DNA of 64,000 nt from Peptoniphilus gorbachii (GCF_016908115.1 NZ_JAFBDH010000001.1:372001-436000), one strand, 5' to 3'. Counted from the stretch's first letter, positions 34,718-45,494 are shown. Made by a program: numbers and translations. The notes: a model not told the origin generated them from the letters alone.

Positions 34718-36778
34718 TTATTTTTCTGCATTTCTTTCTTCAATAATTTTTTCTGCAATATTTTGTGGAACTTCTTCGTATCTCACAAATTCCATGCTGA
34801 ATGTTCCTCTACCTTGAGTTATTGATCTTAAATCAATTAGATAAGAGAAGAGCTCAGCTTGTGGTGCTTCTGCAATTAAAATTTGTGTGCCATCATTTTG
34901 TTGGTCCATACCAAGAATTCTTCCACGTCTCTTATTCATATCGCCCATTACATCTCCAAGATATTCTTCTGGAATTGTAACTTCAACTTTCATTATTGGT
35001 TCAAGAAGAACTGGACTTGCCTCTTGCATTCCCTTCTTGAAAGCAAGGTTAGCTGCAAGTTTGAAACTCATTTCATTGGAGTCAACATCATGGTAAGATC
35101 CATCATATAGGACAGCCTTAAAGTTTGTTACAGGATAGCCTGCAAGGACTCCCTTTTCTTTGGATTCAATAATTCCCTTTTCAACTGCAGGGAAATAATT
35201 CTTAGGAACTGCACCACCAAATACTTCTTCATCAAATTCAAAGTCCTTGTCAGATGGTTCAAATCTAATCCAAACATCACCATATTGTCCTGCTCCACCA
35301 GATTGTTTCTTGTGTTTACCTTGAACGCTGGCAGTCTTTCTAATTGTTTCTCTATAAGGAACTATAAATGGAACAATATTTACTTCAACGCCATAAGTAT
35401 TCTTTAGTTTGTCTAAAATTACATCAAGTTGAACTTTTCCTTGACCACCTATAGTCATTTGTTTAGTTTCAGGATTTCTTTCGATAGTAAATGTTGGATC
35501 TTCGTCCTTAATTTTCTTTAGAGATTGAGAAAGTTTTTCTTCGTCTCCCTTAGTCTTTGGTTCTATTGCATAATATAGAACTGGTGTAGAATATTTTAAT
35601 TTTTTATATTCAACTATATGATCTTTATCACAAAGAGTATCTCCTGTTACTGTCTTCGCAAGTTTTGTAGTTGCTCCAATATCTCCTGCGTGAATTTCTT
35701 CTATATCAATTTGTTCTTTACCTCTCATAATGTAAAGCCCACCAAGTTTTTCACTTTCTTCAGCATTTACATTGTATAGAGAAGTATTTTTATTAATTGT
35801 GCCTGATATAACCTTGAAAATAGAAATTTTTCCAAGGAATGGATCAGAAATTGTCTTAAAAACAACTGCAGCAAAAGGATCCTTTGAAGAAACTTTTCTT
35901 TCTTCTCCATCTTTATATCTAAAGCCTTGATTTGCACGATCATCATCAGGTGCTGGCATATAATTTACAATTGTGTTTAGTAAAATGTCAATTCCAATTC
36001 CCTTTTCACCACTTCCTACAAGTAGTGGAACAGCGTCACCTTCAAGAAGTGCTGTTGTAACTCCTCTTAAAAGATCTTCTCTAGTGAATTTTTCTCCAGA
36101 GAAATATTTTTCCATTAAAACTTCATCAGAACCAGCAACAACTTCTGCAATTTCTTCATACATTCTTTCAGTTGCCTTAACTTGGTCGTGATTTAGTTCA
36201 GTTTCTTGTGGTGCAGAGTTTACATATTTGTATCCCTTTTGGAAAATAACATCTGTAACTCCGACAAAGTGTTCTCCTTCGCCAATTGGCACTGAGAAAG
36301 GAATAACTTTTTTACCAAAGGAAGCTTCAAGTTCATCCATTAATTTTCTAAAGTTTACATTTTCTCCGTCAATTTTATTTATAAAAATAATTCTTGGAAG
36401 TCCAATTTTTTCTGTGTATTTCCAAGTTCTTTCTGTGCCTACTTCAATACCCTTAGTTGCATCAATAACCATTATTGCAGCTTCACTTGCTCTTAGAGCA
36501 CCATGAGCTTCTCCAACAAAGTCAAGATAGCCCGGAGTATCTATAACATTTACTTTATAATTTCTCCATTCAATAGGAATAATTGATGTTCCTATGGATG
36601 TTCCTCTATCCTTTTCTTCTTTTGAGAAGTCGGAAACTGTATTCTTGCTAGAAACATTTCCAAGTTTTTGTGTAGCTCCACTTTGGAATAACATAGCCTC
36701 TGTTAGGTTTGTCTTTCCGGAGCCAGAATGTCCTACGAGAGCAAGATTTCTTACCTTATCTGTTGTATAAACTTTCAT
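34718..36778 (-). CDS. Elongation factor G-like GTPase (FusA2 type)
   Basis: 686 residues. GTPase motifs GHSGSGKTNLTE (G1), DRGTSIGTS (G2; canonical EF-G has RGITI), DTPGYLDF (G3), NKID (G4), then EF-G domains II-V with FKTISDPFLGKISIF, GQGKVQLDV, GGAGQYGDVWIRFEP and EEYLGDVMGDMNKRRGRILGM. The deviating G1 and G2 regions (GHSGSGKT instead of AHIDAGKT) mark the paralogue family rather than the housekeeping translocase. The paralogue's role is not settled. Single gene with its own promoter and terminator; GGAGG lies before the ATG. Confidence 0.93.
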   Translation of the reverse strand: MKVYTTDKVRNLALVGHSGSGKTNLTEAMLFQSGATQKLGNVSSKNTVSDFSKEEKDRGTSIGTSIIPIEWRNYKVNVIDTPGYLDFVGEAHGALRASEAAIMVIDATKGIEVGTERTWKYTEKIGLPRIIFINKIDGENVNFRKLMDELEASFGKKVIPFSVPIGEGEHFVGVTDVIFQKGYKYVNSAPQETELNHDQVKATERMYEEIAEVVAGSDEVLMEKYFSGEKFTREDLLRGVTTALLEGDAVPLLVGSGEKGIGIDILLNTIVNYMPAPDDDRANQGFRYKDGEERKVSSKDPFAAVVFKTISDPFLGKISIFKVISGTINKNTSLYNVNAEESEKLGGLYIMRGKEQIDIEEIHAGDIGATTKLAKTVTGDTLCDKDHIVEYKKLKYSTPVLYYAIEPKTKGDEEKLSQSLKKIKDEDPTFTIERNPETKQMTIGGQGKVQLDVILDKLKNTYGVEVNIVPFIVPYRETIRKTASVQGKHKKQSGGAGQYGDVWIRFEPSDKDFEFDEEVFGGAVPKNYFPAVEKGIIESKEKGVLAGYPVTNFKAVLYDGSYHDVDSNEMSFKLAANLAFKKGMQEASPVLLEPIMKVEVTIPEEYLGDVMGDMNKRRGRILGMDQQNDGTQILIAEAPQAELFSYLIDLRSITQGRGTFSMEFVRYEEVPQNIAEKIIEERNAEK

Positions 36779-36804
36779 ACTTTCCTCCTGTTATGTAAAT
36801 TTTT

Positions 36805-36818
36805 TGAAATCGTTTCGA
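36805..36818. promoter_or_regulatory. cre-like site in the EF-G paralogue leader
   Basis: TGAAATCGTTTCGA has the TGNAANCG half of a LacI/CcpA-type operator and a GAAA/TTTC symmetry about TCG; the second half deviates from cre. It lies at the predicted transcription start. Confidence 0.3.
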
Positions 36819-36825
36819 TGAATAA

Positions 36826-36854
36826 ATTATAACATAGATTTTGCCATTTGAAAA
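36826..36854 (-). promoter_or_regulatory. Promoter of the EF-G paralogue
   Basis: TTTTCA (36854-36849), spacer of 17, TATAAT (36831-36826) on the minus strand. The same TTTTCA-17-TATAAT arrangement drives the CNNM/CorC-type gene. Confidence 0.7.
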
Positions 36855-36924
36855 CTGTGTAAAAATATCTATTTAGGGTAATAAAGTTTTGAAAATATAT
36901 TTTTATAAATGAATGAGTGATATA

Positions 36925-37566
36925 ATGGATTCTAAATTTTTTAAAAAAGATAATATTCCTTACATAGTGATAATTTTTTTGTGCTTAATAATTGGATATC
37001 AATATTATGATTCCCACAAATTTCCTAATGAAACAAAGGCTCTTCTTGACATAAAAACTTCAAGTCATGAAGAAAAGGAATTTGACAAAAAAGATTTAGA
37101 AAAATTAGAAATAGAATCAACTGATGAAAATAAAGATATAATGGTACATATTTCTGGAGCAGTAAAAAATCCTGGGATTTTAAAAATAAATTCATCAAAA
37201 AGAGTTGTGGACGCTTTAGAAATGGCTGGTGGAGCCACAGATGATGCAGATCTTGATAGGATTAATCTTGCTGCAAAACTTCACGACGAAGAAAAAATTT
37301 ACATTCCAAAAATTGGCGAAATTAGTAATAATGAAATTTCTAGCCTTGTTTCAAGTGGAGAAAATAGTAATGCTGGAAAAATAAATATAAATACAGCCGA
37401 TTCTACTGAGCTTCAAAAAATTCCTGGAGTTGGAGCAAAAACAGCAGAAAAAATAATAAATTATCGCTCACAAAATTCTTTTTCGTCAATTGAAGATATT
37501 AAAAATGTAGATGGCATTGGCGACAAAAAATTTGAATCCATGAAGGATTACATTTCAACTTATTAA
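36925..37566 (+). CDS. comEA: ComEA, DNA-binding competence protein
   Basis: About 213 residues. N-terminal membrane anchor (IPYIVIIFLCLIIGYQYY, about 10-27), charged linker, SLBB domain (about 72-115; VHISGAVKNPGILKI) and C-terminal helix-hairpin-helix pair (about 148-213; INTADSTELQKIPGVGAKTA, then GIGDKKFESMKDYI). It binds double-stranded DNA outside the membrane and delivers it to ComEC. An ATG four codons upstream (36913) is also possible; neither has a strong Shine-Dalgarno (GAGTG). It stands alone rather than beside comEC, which is at 726-2999. Confidence 0.92.
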   Translation: MDSKFFKKDNIPYIVIIFLCLIIGYQYYDSHKFPNETKALLDIKTSSHEEKEFDKKDLEKLEIESTDENKDIMVHISGAVKNPGILKINSSKRVVDALEMAGGATDDADLDRINLAAKLHDEEKIYIPKIGEISNNEISSLVSSGENSNAGKININTADSTELQKIPGVGAKTAEKIINYRSQNSFSSIEDIKNVDGIGDKKFESMKDYISTY

Positions 37567-37620
37567 ATTAAAATTAAATAAAAAATTAAATTTAAGATTA
37601 AAAATTTATTAAAACTAAAA

Positions 37621-37667
37621 AAAGCTCAAGAAAAAAGGCTAACCTCTAATCTTGAGCTTTTTATTTT
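37621..37667. terminator. Bidirectional terminator after comEA
   Basis: AAAGCTCAAG / CTTGAGCTTT stem with a 20-base loop, T-rich after and A-rich before, between two convergent genes. Confidence 0.85.
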
Positions 37668-37676
37668 TATAAAATT

Positions 37677-38012
37677 TTATCTCTTTCTAGGATTTCTCTT
37701 GTAACGATTCTTTCCTGAACTTGAAATGCCAATAATAAGGGCAAAAATAAGTGAAACCAAACCAGATGATACTCCTATTACAAAAATAATAAGATTATCT
37801 AAACTACTTGGGTCAAAAAGTTTATTTATCACCATAAAAAGTGAAATAATTCCAATAAATACTAGGGCAAGACCTGGCAAATATTTTATAAATTTTAAAT
37901 CTTTTGCTGCAAAGTTAACTATAAAGGTAAGGACTACTCCAATTAATATCGCCCCAAAAGTTAGAAGCAAATAAGTTGAATTTTCCATAACCAATTCCAT
38001 TATTTTATTCAT
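37677..38012 (-). CDS. Small membrane protein, unknown function
   Basis: 111 residues from the ATG at 38012 behind GAGGTG; the longer frame (38024) starts inside the upstream lipoprotein gene. Three hydrophobic segments (about 10-30, 42-60, 75-98) and a basic tail GKNRYKRNPRKR that should face the cytoplasm. Not recognised. It follows the lipoprotein gene (8-base gap) and is the last gene of the two-component-system operon, so a role in the same envelope signalling path is inferred. Confidence 0.7.
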   Translation of the reverse strand: MNKIMELVMENSTYLLLTFGAILIGVVLTFIVNFAAKDLKFIKYLPGLALVFIGIISLFMVINKLFDPSSLDNLIIFVIGVSSGLVSLIFALIIGISSSGKNRYKRNPRKR

Positions 38013-38020
38013 TTTACACC

Positions 38021-39451
38021 TCATTTATTAGATGACAGTTCTTGTTGCCAAATATTTGAATAGCGTCCAGTTGCCCACTCTGTCATAATTGTAGACGCTT
38101 CATTACCTATTTCTCTTTCAAAAATTGCACTAGGATTAATTTTATTATCCTCTATATTATATATTCTTAGATAATTATTTTCCAATGTTATTAAAAATTT
38201 ATTGTCAGGAGATACAAAACCGTCCTTAATGCTAGATTTAAAATTCTTAATGTGAGACATTGGTATATTTATTTCGTTGTACTTATTTACATCATAAGGA
38301 AGAACTAAGTTTAAATCAAAATCAGAAAACTTATTATCTTCTAAGTCCACTCTTCCCTTTAGTTTCCAAAAACCATTGTCCCTATAAATACCTATATTGT
38401 ATGGATCTTTTTTTAAGGTTTCAATATTTTTTCCTTCAGCTTCTAAGTTTTTTTCATTTAAAAATTCCTTATAACTTAAAGGGTTTTTGCTATCTAAATC
38501 ATCTAATTTATAAATTCTAAGACTTGTCTTATTAGACTCTCTATCTAAACTTTCCACATTTATATAATTATTTGTAACAAAATCGATAGTCTTTAAAGTA
38601 TTATTTTCTTTTAAATCTTCGGTCTTCATTAAGTCCCCATCATCTTTTATAATTTTTGAATTTTTATAATCCTTTAAAATTACTTTATCTGTGGTCTCTT
38701 CTCCCTTAGATTCTTTTTGAACACTTATTTCAGAAAAATTATCATTTCTCGGAATAATAATATTATTCATCTCATATACATTTTCTAGCTTTGAATCAGA
38801 AAACTTAATGTAAAGAGTTTTATAATTCCATGTAGGCATATTTGAATCACTTTTAGTTTTAAAAGCAATTAAAAAACCCTTATCACCATTGTAATCAAAG
38901 AGATTACCCCTTGCAAGAACTTCATCTTTCTTAGCAATAATTAAATTATTTAAGTCATCATTATTAATTTTGTCGTCTATAAGTTTCATCTCAAGTATTA
39001 CCCCATTGTCAAATAATAGGGCTGTATTTTCACTTGTCTTTATGACTTCATAATAAATACTTCTGCTTGATTTTGAATCAAATATATAAGTTGTATAAAC
39101 ATCTGAATCTTCTATTCCAAGACTTTTATAATCTAAATTAAATTTTTGATAAAGATATTCAGATAATTTAACATACTTTATCTTATACTCTGCATCTTTT
39201 ATATAATCATCTGCCAAAACAACCTGATCATTCGAAAAATATAAGTTCTCTCCAATAATATCCTTAAATAAAAAATTATCTTGGTTTATTTTTTTATTGT
39301 AGATAAATTTTGTAATTGCCCATTTACCATAAATTGGAGATTGTCCCATGACTGGTCTTTCAATATTAGTGCCAGCAGATGACAAAAAGGAGCATGCAGT
39401 TAAAAAAATCAATGAAATTATTAGAAATAATTTTTTAATCAATTTTATCAC
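38021..39451 (-). CDS. Lipoprotein cotranscribed with a two-component system
   Basis: 476 residues. Signal peptide with lipobox LTAC (Cys at about residue 20: MIKLIKKLFLIISLIFLTAC). The remainder is hydrophilic, beta-rich and has no recognised domain. The terminal part (FLITLENNYLRIYNIEDNKI) looks like a blade of a repeat or propeller structure. The start overlaps the kinase gene by 17 bases, so it is translated with it. Probably an extracytoplasmic accessory factor for the kinase, by position only. Confidence 0.75.
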   Translation of the reverse strand: MIKLIKKLFLIISLIFLTACSFLSSAGTNIERPVMGQSPIYGKWAITKFIYNKKINQDNFLFKDIIGENLYFSNDQVVLADDYIKDAEYKIKYVKLSEYLYQKFNLDYKSLGIEDSDVYTTYIFDSKSSRSIYYEVIKTSENTALLFDNGVILEMKLIDDKINNDDLNNLIIAKKDEVLARGNLFDYNGDKGFLIAFKTKSDSNMPTWNYKTLYIKFSDSKLENVYEMNNIIIPRNDNFSEISVQKESKGEETTDKVILKDYKNSKIIKDDGDLMKTEDLKENNTLKTIDFVTNNYINVESLDRESNKTSLRIYKLDDLDSKNPLSYKEFLNEKNLEAEGKNIETLKKDPYNIGIYRDNGFWKLKGRVDLEDNKFSDFDLNLVLPYDVNKYNEINIPMSHIKNFKSSIKDGFVSPDNKFLITLENNYLRIYNIEDNKINPSAIFEREIGNEASTIMTEWATGRYSNIWQQELSSNK

Positions 39452-40856
39452 CTACTTCCTTTGGTATCTCAATTGGAAGAGTTACCTTTACTGTAGTTCC
39501 AATCTTTTCTTCTGAGAAAATTTCCAAATTACCATTGTGAAGTTTTGTAATCTCATCACTTATTGATAAACCAATTCCGCTATGACTCTTAGAATGTTTG
39601 CCCTTATAAAATTTTTCCTTTACATGGGCAATTTCTTCCTTTGTCATTCCCATTCCATTGTCAGATATCATTAGGTGTAGAAAATTATCTTCCCTTGCCA
39701 TTTGAAATTTAACCCAACCCTTGTCAGATGTAAATTTAATTGCATTATCAAGTAAATTTATAAGAAGCTGCTTAATTCTATTTTCATCGGCATATAAAAG
39801 TATTGATTCCTCTGGAAATTCCGTTATAAATTCAATATTATTTGACTTGGCACGAGGCCTCATTTGTTTTGAAACATCGATGCAAGTTTGCGTCATATCA
39901 AATAAATCCTTATCCAAGGTAATTCTTCCAGAAATATATCTTGAAAAATCCAAAAGTTCTTCAACCATTTTTGCAAGTCTATCGGCTTCATTTTCTATAA
40001 TATTTAAACCATCTTCAACAAGTTCTTTTTCGTCATCCTTTGCATCCTTTAGTACAACTGCCCAGCCCTTTATTGATGTAAGCGGAGTTCTAAGTTCATG
40101 AGAAATTGAAGAAATAAAGTCATTTTTAATTCTATCCTTATTTATAATTTCATCGCTCATGGCATTTAAAGTCTTCGCTAGTTCTCCTATTTCGTCATCT
40201 TCATAGACTTTTGCCTTTTCTTCATAGTTTCCCTTTAACATTGTCTTAGCAACTTCTGTAAGCTCAAGTATTGGCTTTACAATTGATCTTGAAATAAATA
40301 GTGAAACCATAGTTGTAACTAAGGCAACAAAAAGTGTGAATATAAGAAGAGAAATTCCTGTTTTTAATATCGCCTTATTTGCATCTTCCATTGATGAAAT
40401 AAATCTTAAATAGCCAATATTTTCTCCATTATTGTTTATTATGGCTCCAGTTACAGACATAATTTTCTCTCCAGTTTCTACATCTTCACCACGCCAAGTT
40501 TTTATTTCTCCCTTTTCTGCTGCTAAAAAGTCTGAAGTCTCAATTGAATTGGTAGAAAGCTTTCCTATAGAATCTAACAATACTTCCCCATTATTATTTA
40601 AAATTTGAACCTCTGCATTAGTATTTGATAGAAAAATATCGCTATCTTCATATATTAAATCTTCAATTGCCTTATCTGAATAATCTCTCTTATAAATTTC
40701 AAGAGAAAGTTCCATTCTTGAAATCAATTCTTTGGAGATGTTATTATAATAATAGAAGCTAAAAACAGAAAGCAAAAATATATCTATAATTGAAATTGTA
40801 ATTAAAATAACTATTAGAAAACTTCTAACTAATCTTTTTCCAATTTTATTTTTCAA
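39435..40856 (-). CDS. Sensor histidine kinase
   Basis: 473 residues. Two membrane helices (about 11-34 and 167-189) bracket an extracytoplasmic sensor domain of about 130 residues. HAMP domain (about 190-243), HisKA with the phospho-accepting H253 in SSISHELRTPLTSIKG, and HATPase with NLLDNAIKFTS, ISDNGMGM and SGIGLSI boxes. No cytoplasmic PAS domain, so it differs from WalK. Signal unknown. Partner regulator lies 13 bases upstream; a lipoprotein overlaps its end. Confidence 0.93.
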   Translation of the reverse strand: MKNKIGKRLVRSFLIVILITISIIDIFLLSVFSFYYYNNISKELISRMELSLEIYKRDYSDKAIEDLIYEDSDIFLSNTNAEVQILNNNGEVLLDSIGKLSTNSIETSDFLAAEKGEIKTWRGEDVETGEKIMSVTGAIINNNGENIGYLRFISSMEDANKAILKTGISLLIFTLFVALVTTMVSLFISRSIVKPILELTEVAKTMLKGNYEEKAKVYEDDEIGELAKTLNAMSDEIINKDRIKNDFISSISHELRTPLTSIKGWAVVLKDAKDDEKELVEDGLNIIENEADRLAKMVEELLDFSRYISGRITLDKDLFDMTQTCIDVSKQMRPRAKSNNIEFITEFPEESILLYADENRIKQLLINLLDNAIKFTSDKGWVKFQMAREDNFLHLMISDNGMGMTKEEIAHVKEKFYKGKHSKSHSGIGLSISDEITKLHNGNLEIFSEEKIGTTVKVTLPIEIPKEVGDKID

Positions 40857-40869
40857 TTACAGACACCTC

Positions 40870-41553
40870 TTATTTCCATCTGTATCCTGTTCCCCAAACT
40901 GTTTCAATGTACTTTGGCTTAGCAGGATTAGTCTCAATTTTTGACCTAAGCCTCCTAATATTAACATCAACAATTTTTGAATCGCCTAAAAAGTCATCAC
41001 CCCAAACAAGTCTTAATATTTCATCTCTTGTCATGGCCTTACCTGGACTTGTCATAAATATTTTTATAATTTGATATTCAGTAGGTGTAAGCTCAAGCTC
41101 AACATCATCTTTATAAAACTTTCTTGAATAAGAATCTATTTTAAAGGGTAGATCGATTATTAAATTACTATCTTTAACTTCTTCAGGTTCAAGTCTTCTT
41201 TCAATAGATTTTATTCTTAAAGTTAGTTCTGTTGGATTAAAGGGTTTTGTAAGATAATCGTCAGTACCATATTGTAGACCCATTATTTTGTCATAATCCT
41301 CTGCCTTTGCAGTTAGCATAATAATTCCTAGGCTTGGAAACTCTCCTCTTAGAGTTTTACAAACTTCAAAGCCATCAATTCCAGGTAGCATTATATCTAG
41401 TACAACAATATCTGGTTTTTCCCTTCTTGCGATTTCAATTCCATCTTCGCCACTTCCAGCTTCAAAAATTATGTATCCTTCTCTTTCCAAATTTATTTTT
41501 ACAAATTTTCTTATTGATTCTTCATCTTCAACAAGCAATACCTTAGTTTTCAA
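40870..41553 (-). CDS. OmpR-family response regulator
   Basis: 227 residues from a TTG at 41553, which has GAGAGGTG five bases upstream; the in-frame TTG at 41568 overlaps that signal. Receiver domain with D53 (IVVLDIMLPG) and acidic pair E9 D10, conserved Lys in YLTKPFNP, then winged-helix DNA-binding domain (LTPTEYQIIKIFM, VDVNIRRLRSKIE, GTGYRWK). Works with the sensor kinase of the same operon. It is first in the operon, so the system may regulate its own promoter. Confidence 0.93.
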   Translation of the reverse strand: MKTKVLLVEDEESIRKFVKINLEREGYIIFEAGSGEDGIEIARREKPDIVVLDIMLPGIDGFEVCKTLRGEFPSLGIIMLTAKAEDYDKIMGLQYGTDDYLTKPFNPTELTLRIKSIERRLEPEEVKDSNLIIDLPFKIDSYSRKFYKDDVELELTPTEYQIIKIFMTSPGKAMTRDEILRLVWGDDFLGDSKIVDVNIRRLRSKIETNPAKPKYIETVWGTGYRWK

Positions 41554-41573
41554 AATATCACCTCTCAATGCTA

Positions 41574-41602
41574 ATTATAAATAAAATCCACTCCAAATTC
41601 AA
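41574..41602 (-). promoter_or_regulatory. Promoter of the two-component operon
   Basis: TTGAAT (41602-41597), spacer of 17, TATAAT (41579-41574) on the minus strand. The -35 lies inside the loop of the guaB terminator hairpin. Confidence 0.7.
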
Positions 41603-41615
41603 TTGAAGTGGATTT
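41584..41615 (-). terminator. Terminator of guaB
   Basis: AAATCCACT / AGTGGATTT stem with a 14-base loop and a T-rich tail (TTTTATTTATAATT) on the minus strand. Confidence 0.75.
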
Positions 41616-41634
41616 ATTAATAAATTTTTAATAA

Positions 41635-43092
<1,458 letters not shown>

Positions 43093-43102
43093 TTATTAAA
43101 AA

Positions 43103-44044
43103 TTACTCTACTTCCTTAACTTTTTCCTTCAATTTATAATTAATATTTTCGTCAACTAGTGTAACCTTATCTGGCAAATTCAATCTAACTACATTTTCAC
43201 CTATCTTAATGTTGTTAAAATTAATAGGTTTAGTTTCTATAAAATCAATAGAATCAATTACATCAGAATTTCCTCTAATTGTAACAGAAGCTGGCTCAAT
43301 TGAAAAGTCATTTATTACAATATTTTTTGTTGTATTTTCATTATAAACTAATTTAATAGGAACTGTCTTACTCTTTAAAATAGGTACATCAACTTTTACA
43401 GTAAGAGGCGTTACAGTAACTTCCTTTATAATTTTTCCCGAATCGTCATAGGCAAAAATTTCAGCATCCACACTTGTAGTTTCACTTATATCCGTTACAT
43501 CAATTTGGGCTTCCACTTTATTGATTTTATTTATATAAGTACTTGGTCCCTTAACTACAACATCAAGAGTTTTGTCAATTTCTCCAACAGATAAACCTTT
43601 TTGAGGTTTGTTTTTTGTAACTACGCTAACTCTGTGTTTTTCTTCTAAAATTTTATCTATTTTAAAGGGTATCCTTCTTGGTGATGTATTTACAACAGAA
43701 ATGCCAAGATCAATATAAGAAACATTTACAGGAACAGAATGCTCTCCTTCACCAAGTTTACTTACATCAACTTTAGCAACTATCCCATCTTTTGTAACAT
43801 TTCTCATATAAGAATTATATCCCTGAAGTTTTACATCTACCTTTGACTCCTTTGGTGATATAATCGTCAAATTTTTATCTTTTAAATTATTAAGACCATC
43901 ATAAGTAACTTCAATATTTTTAAAATTTGCTGAAGTTATAAAATTTGCCTCTCCCTTTACATAGGACCACAAGATAATAGCAAAAACAAGAGACATGATT
44001 TTTATCATTAAACTTTTGTCATTTTTAAAACTTATCTTTTTCAT
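43103..44044 (-). CDS. cdaR: CdaR, YbbR-domain regulator of diadenylate cyclase
   Basis: 313 residues from the ATG at 44044 behind GGTGATAAAG; a longer frame overlaps cdaA in part only by chance. N-terminal membrane anchor (LMIKIMSLVFAIILWSYV), then three to four YbbR repeats (EVTYDGLNNLKDKNLTI, VVVKGPSTYINKINKVEAQI, VTIRGNSDVIDSIDFIETKP). Extracytoplasmic and bound to the membrane, it modulates CdaA. It overlaps cdaA by 20 bases, so they are coupled. Confidence 0.9.
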   Translation of the reverse strand: MKKISFKNDKSLMIKIMSLVFAIILWSYVKGEANFITSANFKNIEVTYDGLNNLKDKNLTIISPKESKVDVKLQGYNSYMRNVTKDGIVAKVDVSKLGEGEHSVPVNVSYIDLGISVVNTSPRRIPFKIDKILEEKHRVSVVTKNKPQKGLSVGEIDKTLDVVVKGPSTYINKINKVEAQIDVTDISETTSVDAEIFAYDDSGKIIKEVTVTPLTVKVDVPILKSKTVPIKLVYNENTTKNIVINDFSIEPASVTIRGNSDVIDSIDFIETKPINFNNIKIGENVVRLNLPDKVTLVDENINYKLKEKVKEVE

Positions 44045-44855
44045 CTTTATCACCACGCTTTGCGAAAATAGTTCTCGCCCTATATTCAGGACTGTAAATC
44101 TCAAGAAGTTTTGCTTCAAGAGTCTCAATATCTAAATATCTTGAGATAAGACCATTTTCTGCAGTTGAAATAGTTCCATTTTCTTCAGAAACCATAATGC
44201 TTAGACAGTCTGACTTTTCAGAAATTCCAATTCCTGCCCTATGTCTAGTTCCAAGTTCCTTAGAAATTTTTTGATTGTCAGAAAGTGGCAAAAAGCAGGC
44301 TGCTGCCTTTACCTTTGAACCCTTTATAATAACTGCCCCATCGTGAAGAGGTGTATTAGGTATAAAAATATTTATAAGTAGACCACTGCTGACAAGACCG
44401 TTAATCTCTGTACCAGTTTCAATAACTTCTGTTAAGCCAACTTCTTTTTCAATAATAATAAGGGCGCCAATCTTTTGTCTTGCAAGAGAAGCTACAGCCG
44501 AAATAATTTCTTCAACAGTTTCTGGAACAGCTTCCTTATTTTGACTAAAATTATTTTTAATACTTGAAGTTAAACCTAAATATTGAAGACCTCTTCTAAT
44601 TTCCGGTTGAAATAAAACAATTATTGCGACAATACCATCATTTATAAATCTTGTGAAAATCCAATTTACAGTGTAAAGTTGGAAGAACTGTGAAATTTTT
44701 ATAAATAATAAAATTAAAAGAATTCCCTTGAAAACTTGCTCTGCTCTAGTATTTCTAATTAATTTCAAAATATAGTAAATTAACATTGTGACTATTAAAA
44801 TATCCACAAGGTCTCTTAAATTTATTACATTGAGTAGATTATTTAAATTTCCCAA
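44025..44855 (-). CDS. cdaA: Diadenylate cyclase CdaA
   Basis: About 276 residues. Three N-terminal membrane helices (VDILIVTMLIYYIL, VFKGILLILLFIKIS, ARFIN-like third), then DAC domain with NTPLHDGAVIIKG (DGA motif) and GTRHRAGIGISE (RHR motif), both catalytic for c-di-AMP formation from two ATP. The C-terminal tail ends in a KRGDKDEKDKF. I prefer the TTG at 44855, six bases after AGAGGTG; the GTG at 44864 is the alternative but overlaps that site. c-di-AMP controls potassium and cell-wall homeostasis. Upstream is a DUF5317 gene, downstream cdaR. Confidence 0.95.
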   Translation of the reverse strand: MGNLNNLLNVINLRDLVDILIVTMLIYYILKLIRNTRAEQVFKGILLILLFIKISQFFQLYTVNWIFTRFINDGIVAIIVLFQPEIRRGLQYLGLTSSIKNNFSQNKEAVPETVEEIISAVASLARQKIGALIIIEKEVGLTEVIETGTEINGLVSSGLLINIFIPNTPLHDGAVIIKGSKVKAAACFLPLSDNQKISKELGTRHRAGIGISEKSDCLSIMVSEENGTISTAENGLISRYLDIETLEAKLLEIYSPEYRARTIFAKRGDKDEKDKF

Positions 44856-44856
44856 A

Positions 44857-45417
44857 TTAAGCACCTCTTTTCCTTGAAATTAAAATTATTGCAAGAAATA
44901 AGCCAAGAGAGATGAAAATGTCTCCCACGCTAATTACCTTTGAATTTCCAATTAACCTATGTAGTGGAATGATATCTGACAAAAAATAAAATTTAGGACT
45001 TTCAAAAACTCCGTGACTTGAACTTCCACCCATGTATATTAATTTAATTATTCTCTCATTATCTATCTTCATCAGGGCTGAGGCACTGACGGGCATCTTG
45101 CCGTTAAAAATCACTGGGATGGCATTTAAAAAAGTTCCTATACCACATAAAAGCAGTCCATAATTTTTATAATTTGCTAGAAAAGAAATCCCTATAGCTA
45201 AAATTGAAATAATGTGAAAAACTGTAAAATACTTTACAAAAAAATCTGTAAGACTTCTAAAATAATGAGCAGTTACAAAATTTATAAAAATCATTAAAAA
45301 TATGCCAAAAAAAGCAAGAGAAATCATTTTAAATTTAAAATTTATTAAATTGTTTAAATCTTTATCTCTAATAAAAAATAAAACAAGAGCTGATAAAATT
45401 ACTGCTTCTAAAATCAT
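44857..45417 (-). CDS. DUF5317-like membrane protein
   Basis: 186 residues with about five hydrophobic segments. The central FNGKMPVSASALMKI and the end IIPLHRLIGNSKVISVGDIF (conserved NGxMPV...H...GD layout) fit a family that I recall as DUF5317; function unknown. It is directly upstream of cdaA, ending where its ribosome-binding site lies. The AGGAA spacing before its own ATG is short, and the promoter upstream is only an extended -10. A link to c-di-AMP signalling is possible by context only. Confidence 0.7.
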   Translation of the reverse strand: MILEAVILSALVLFFIRDKDLNNLINFKFKMISLAFFGIFLMIFINFVTAHYFRSLTDFFVKYFTVFHIISILAIGISFLANYKNYGLLLCGIGTFLNAIPVIFNGKMPVSASALMKIDNERIIKLIYMGGSSSHGVFESPKFYFLSDIIPLHRLIGNSKVISVGDIFISLGLFLAIILISRKRGA

Positions 45418-45494
45418 TTCCTCACCATAATTTATAATAACACAAATAATTTACATTGACATAAATTCAAAAAATTTTTCTTTTATAATTAATT

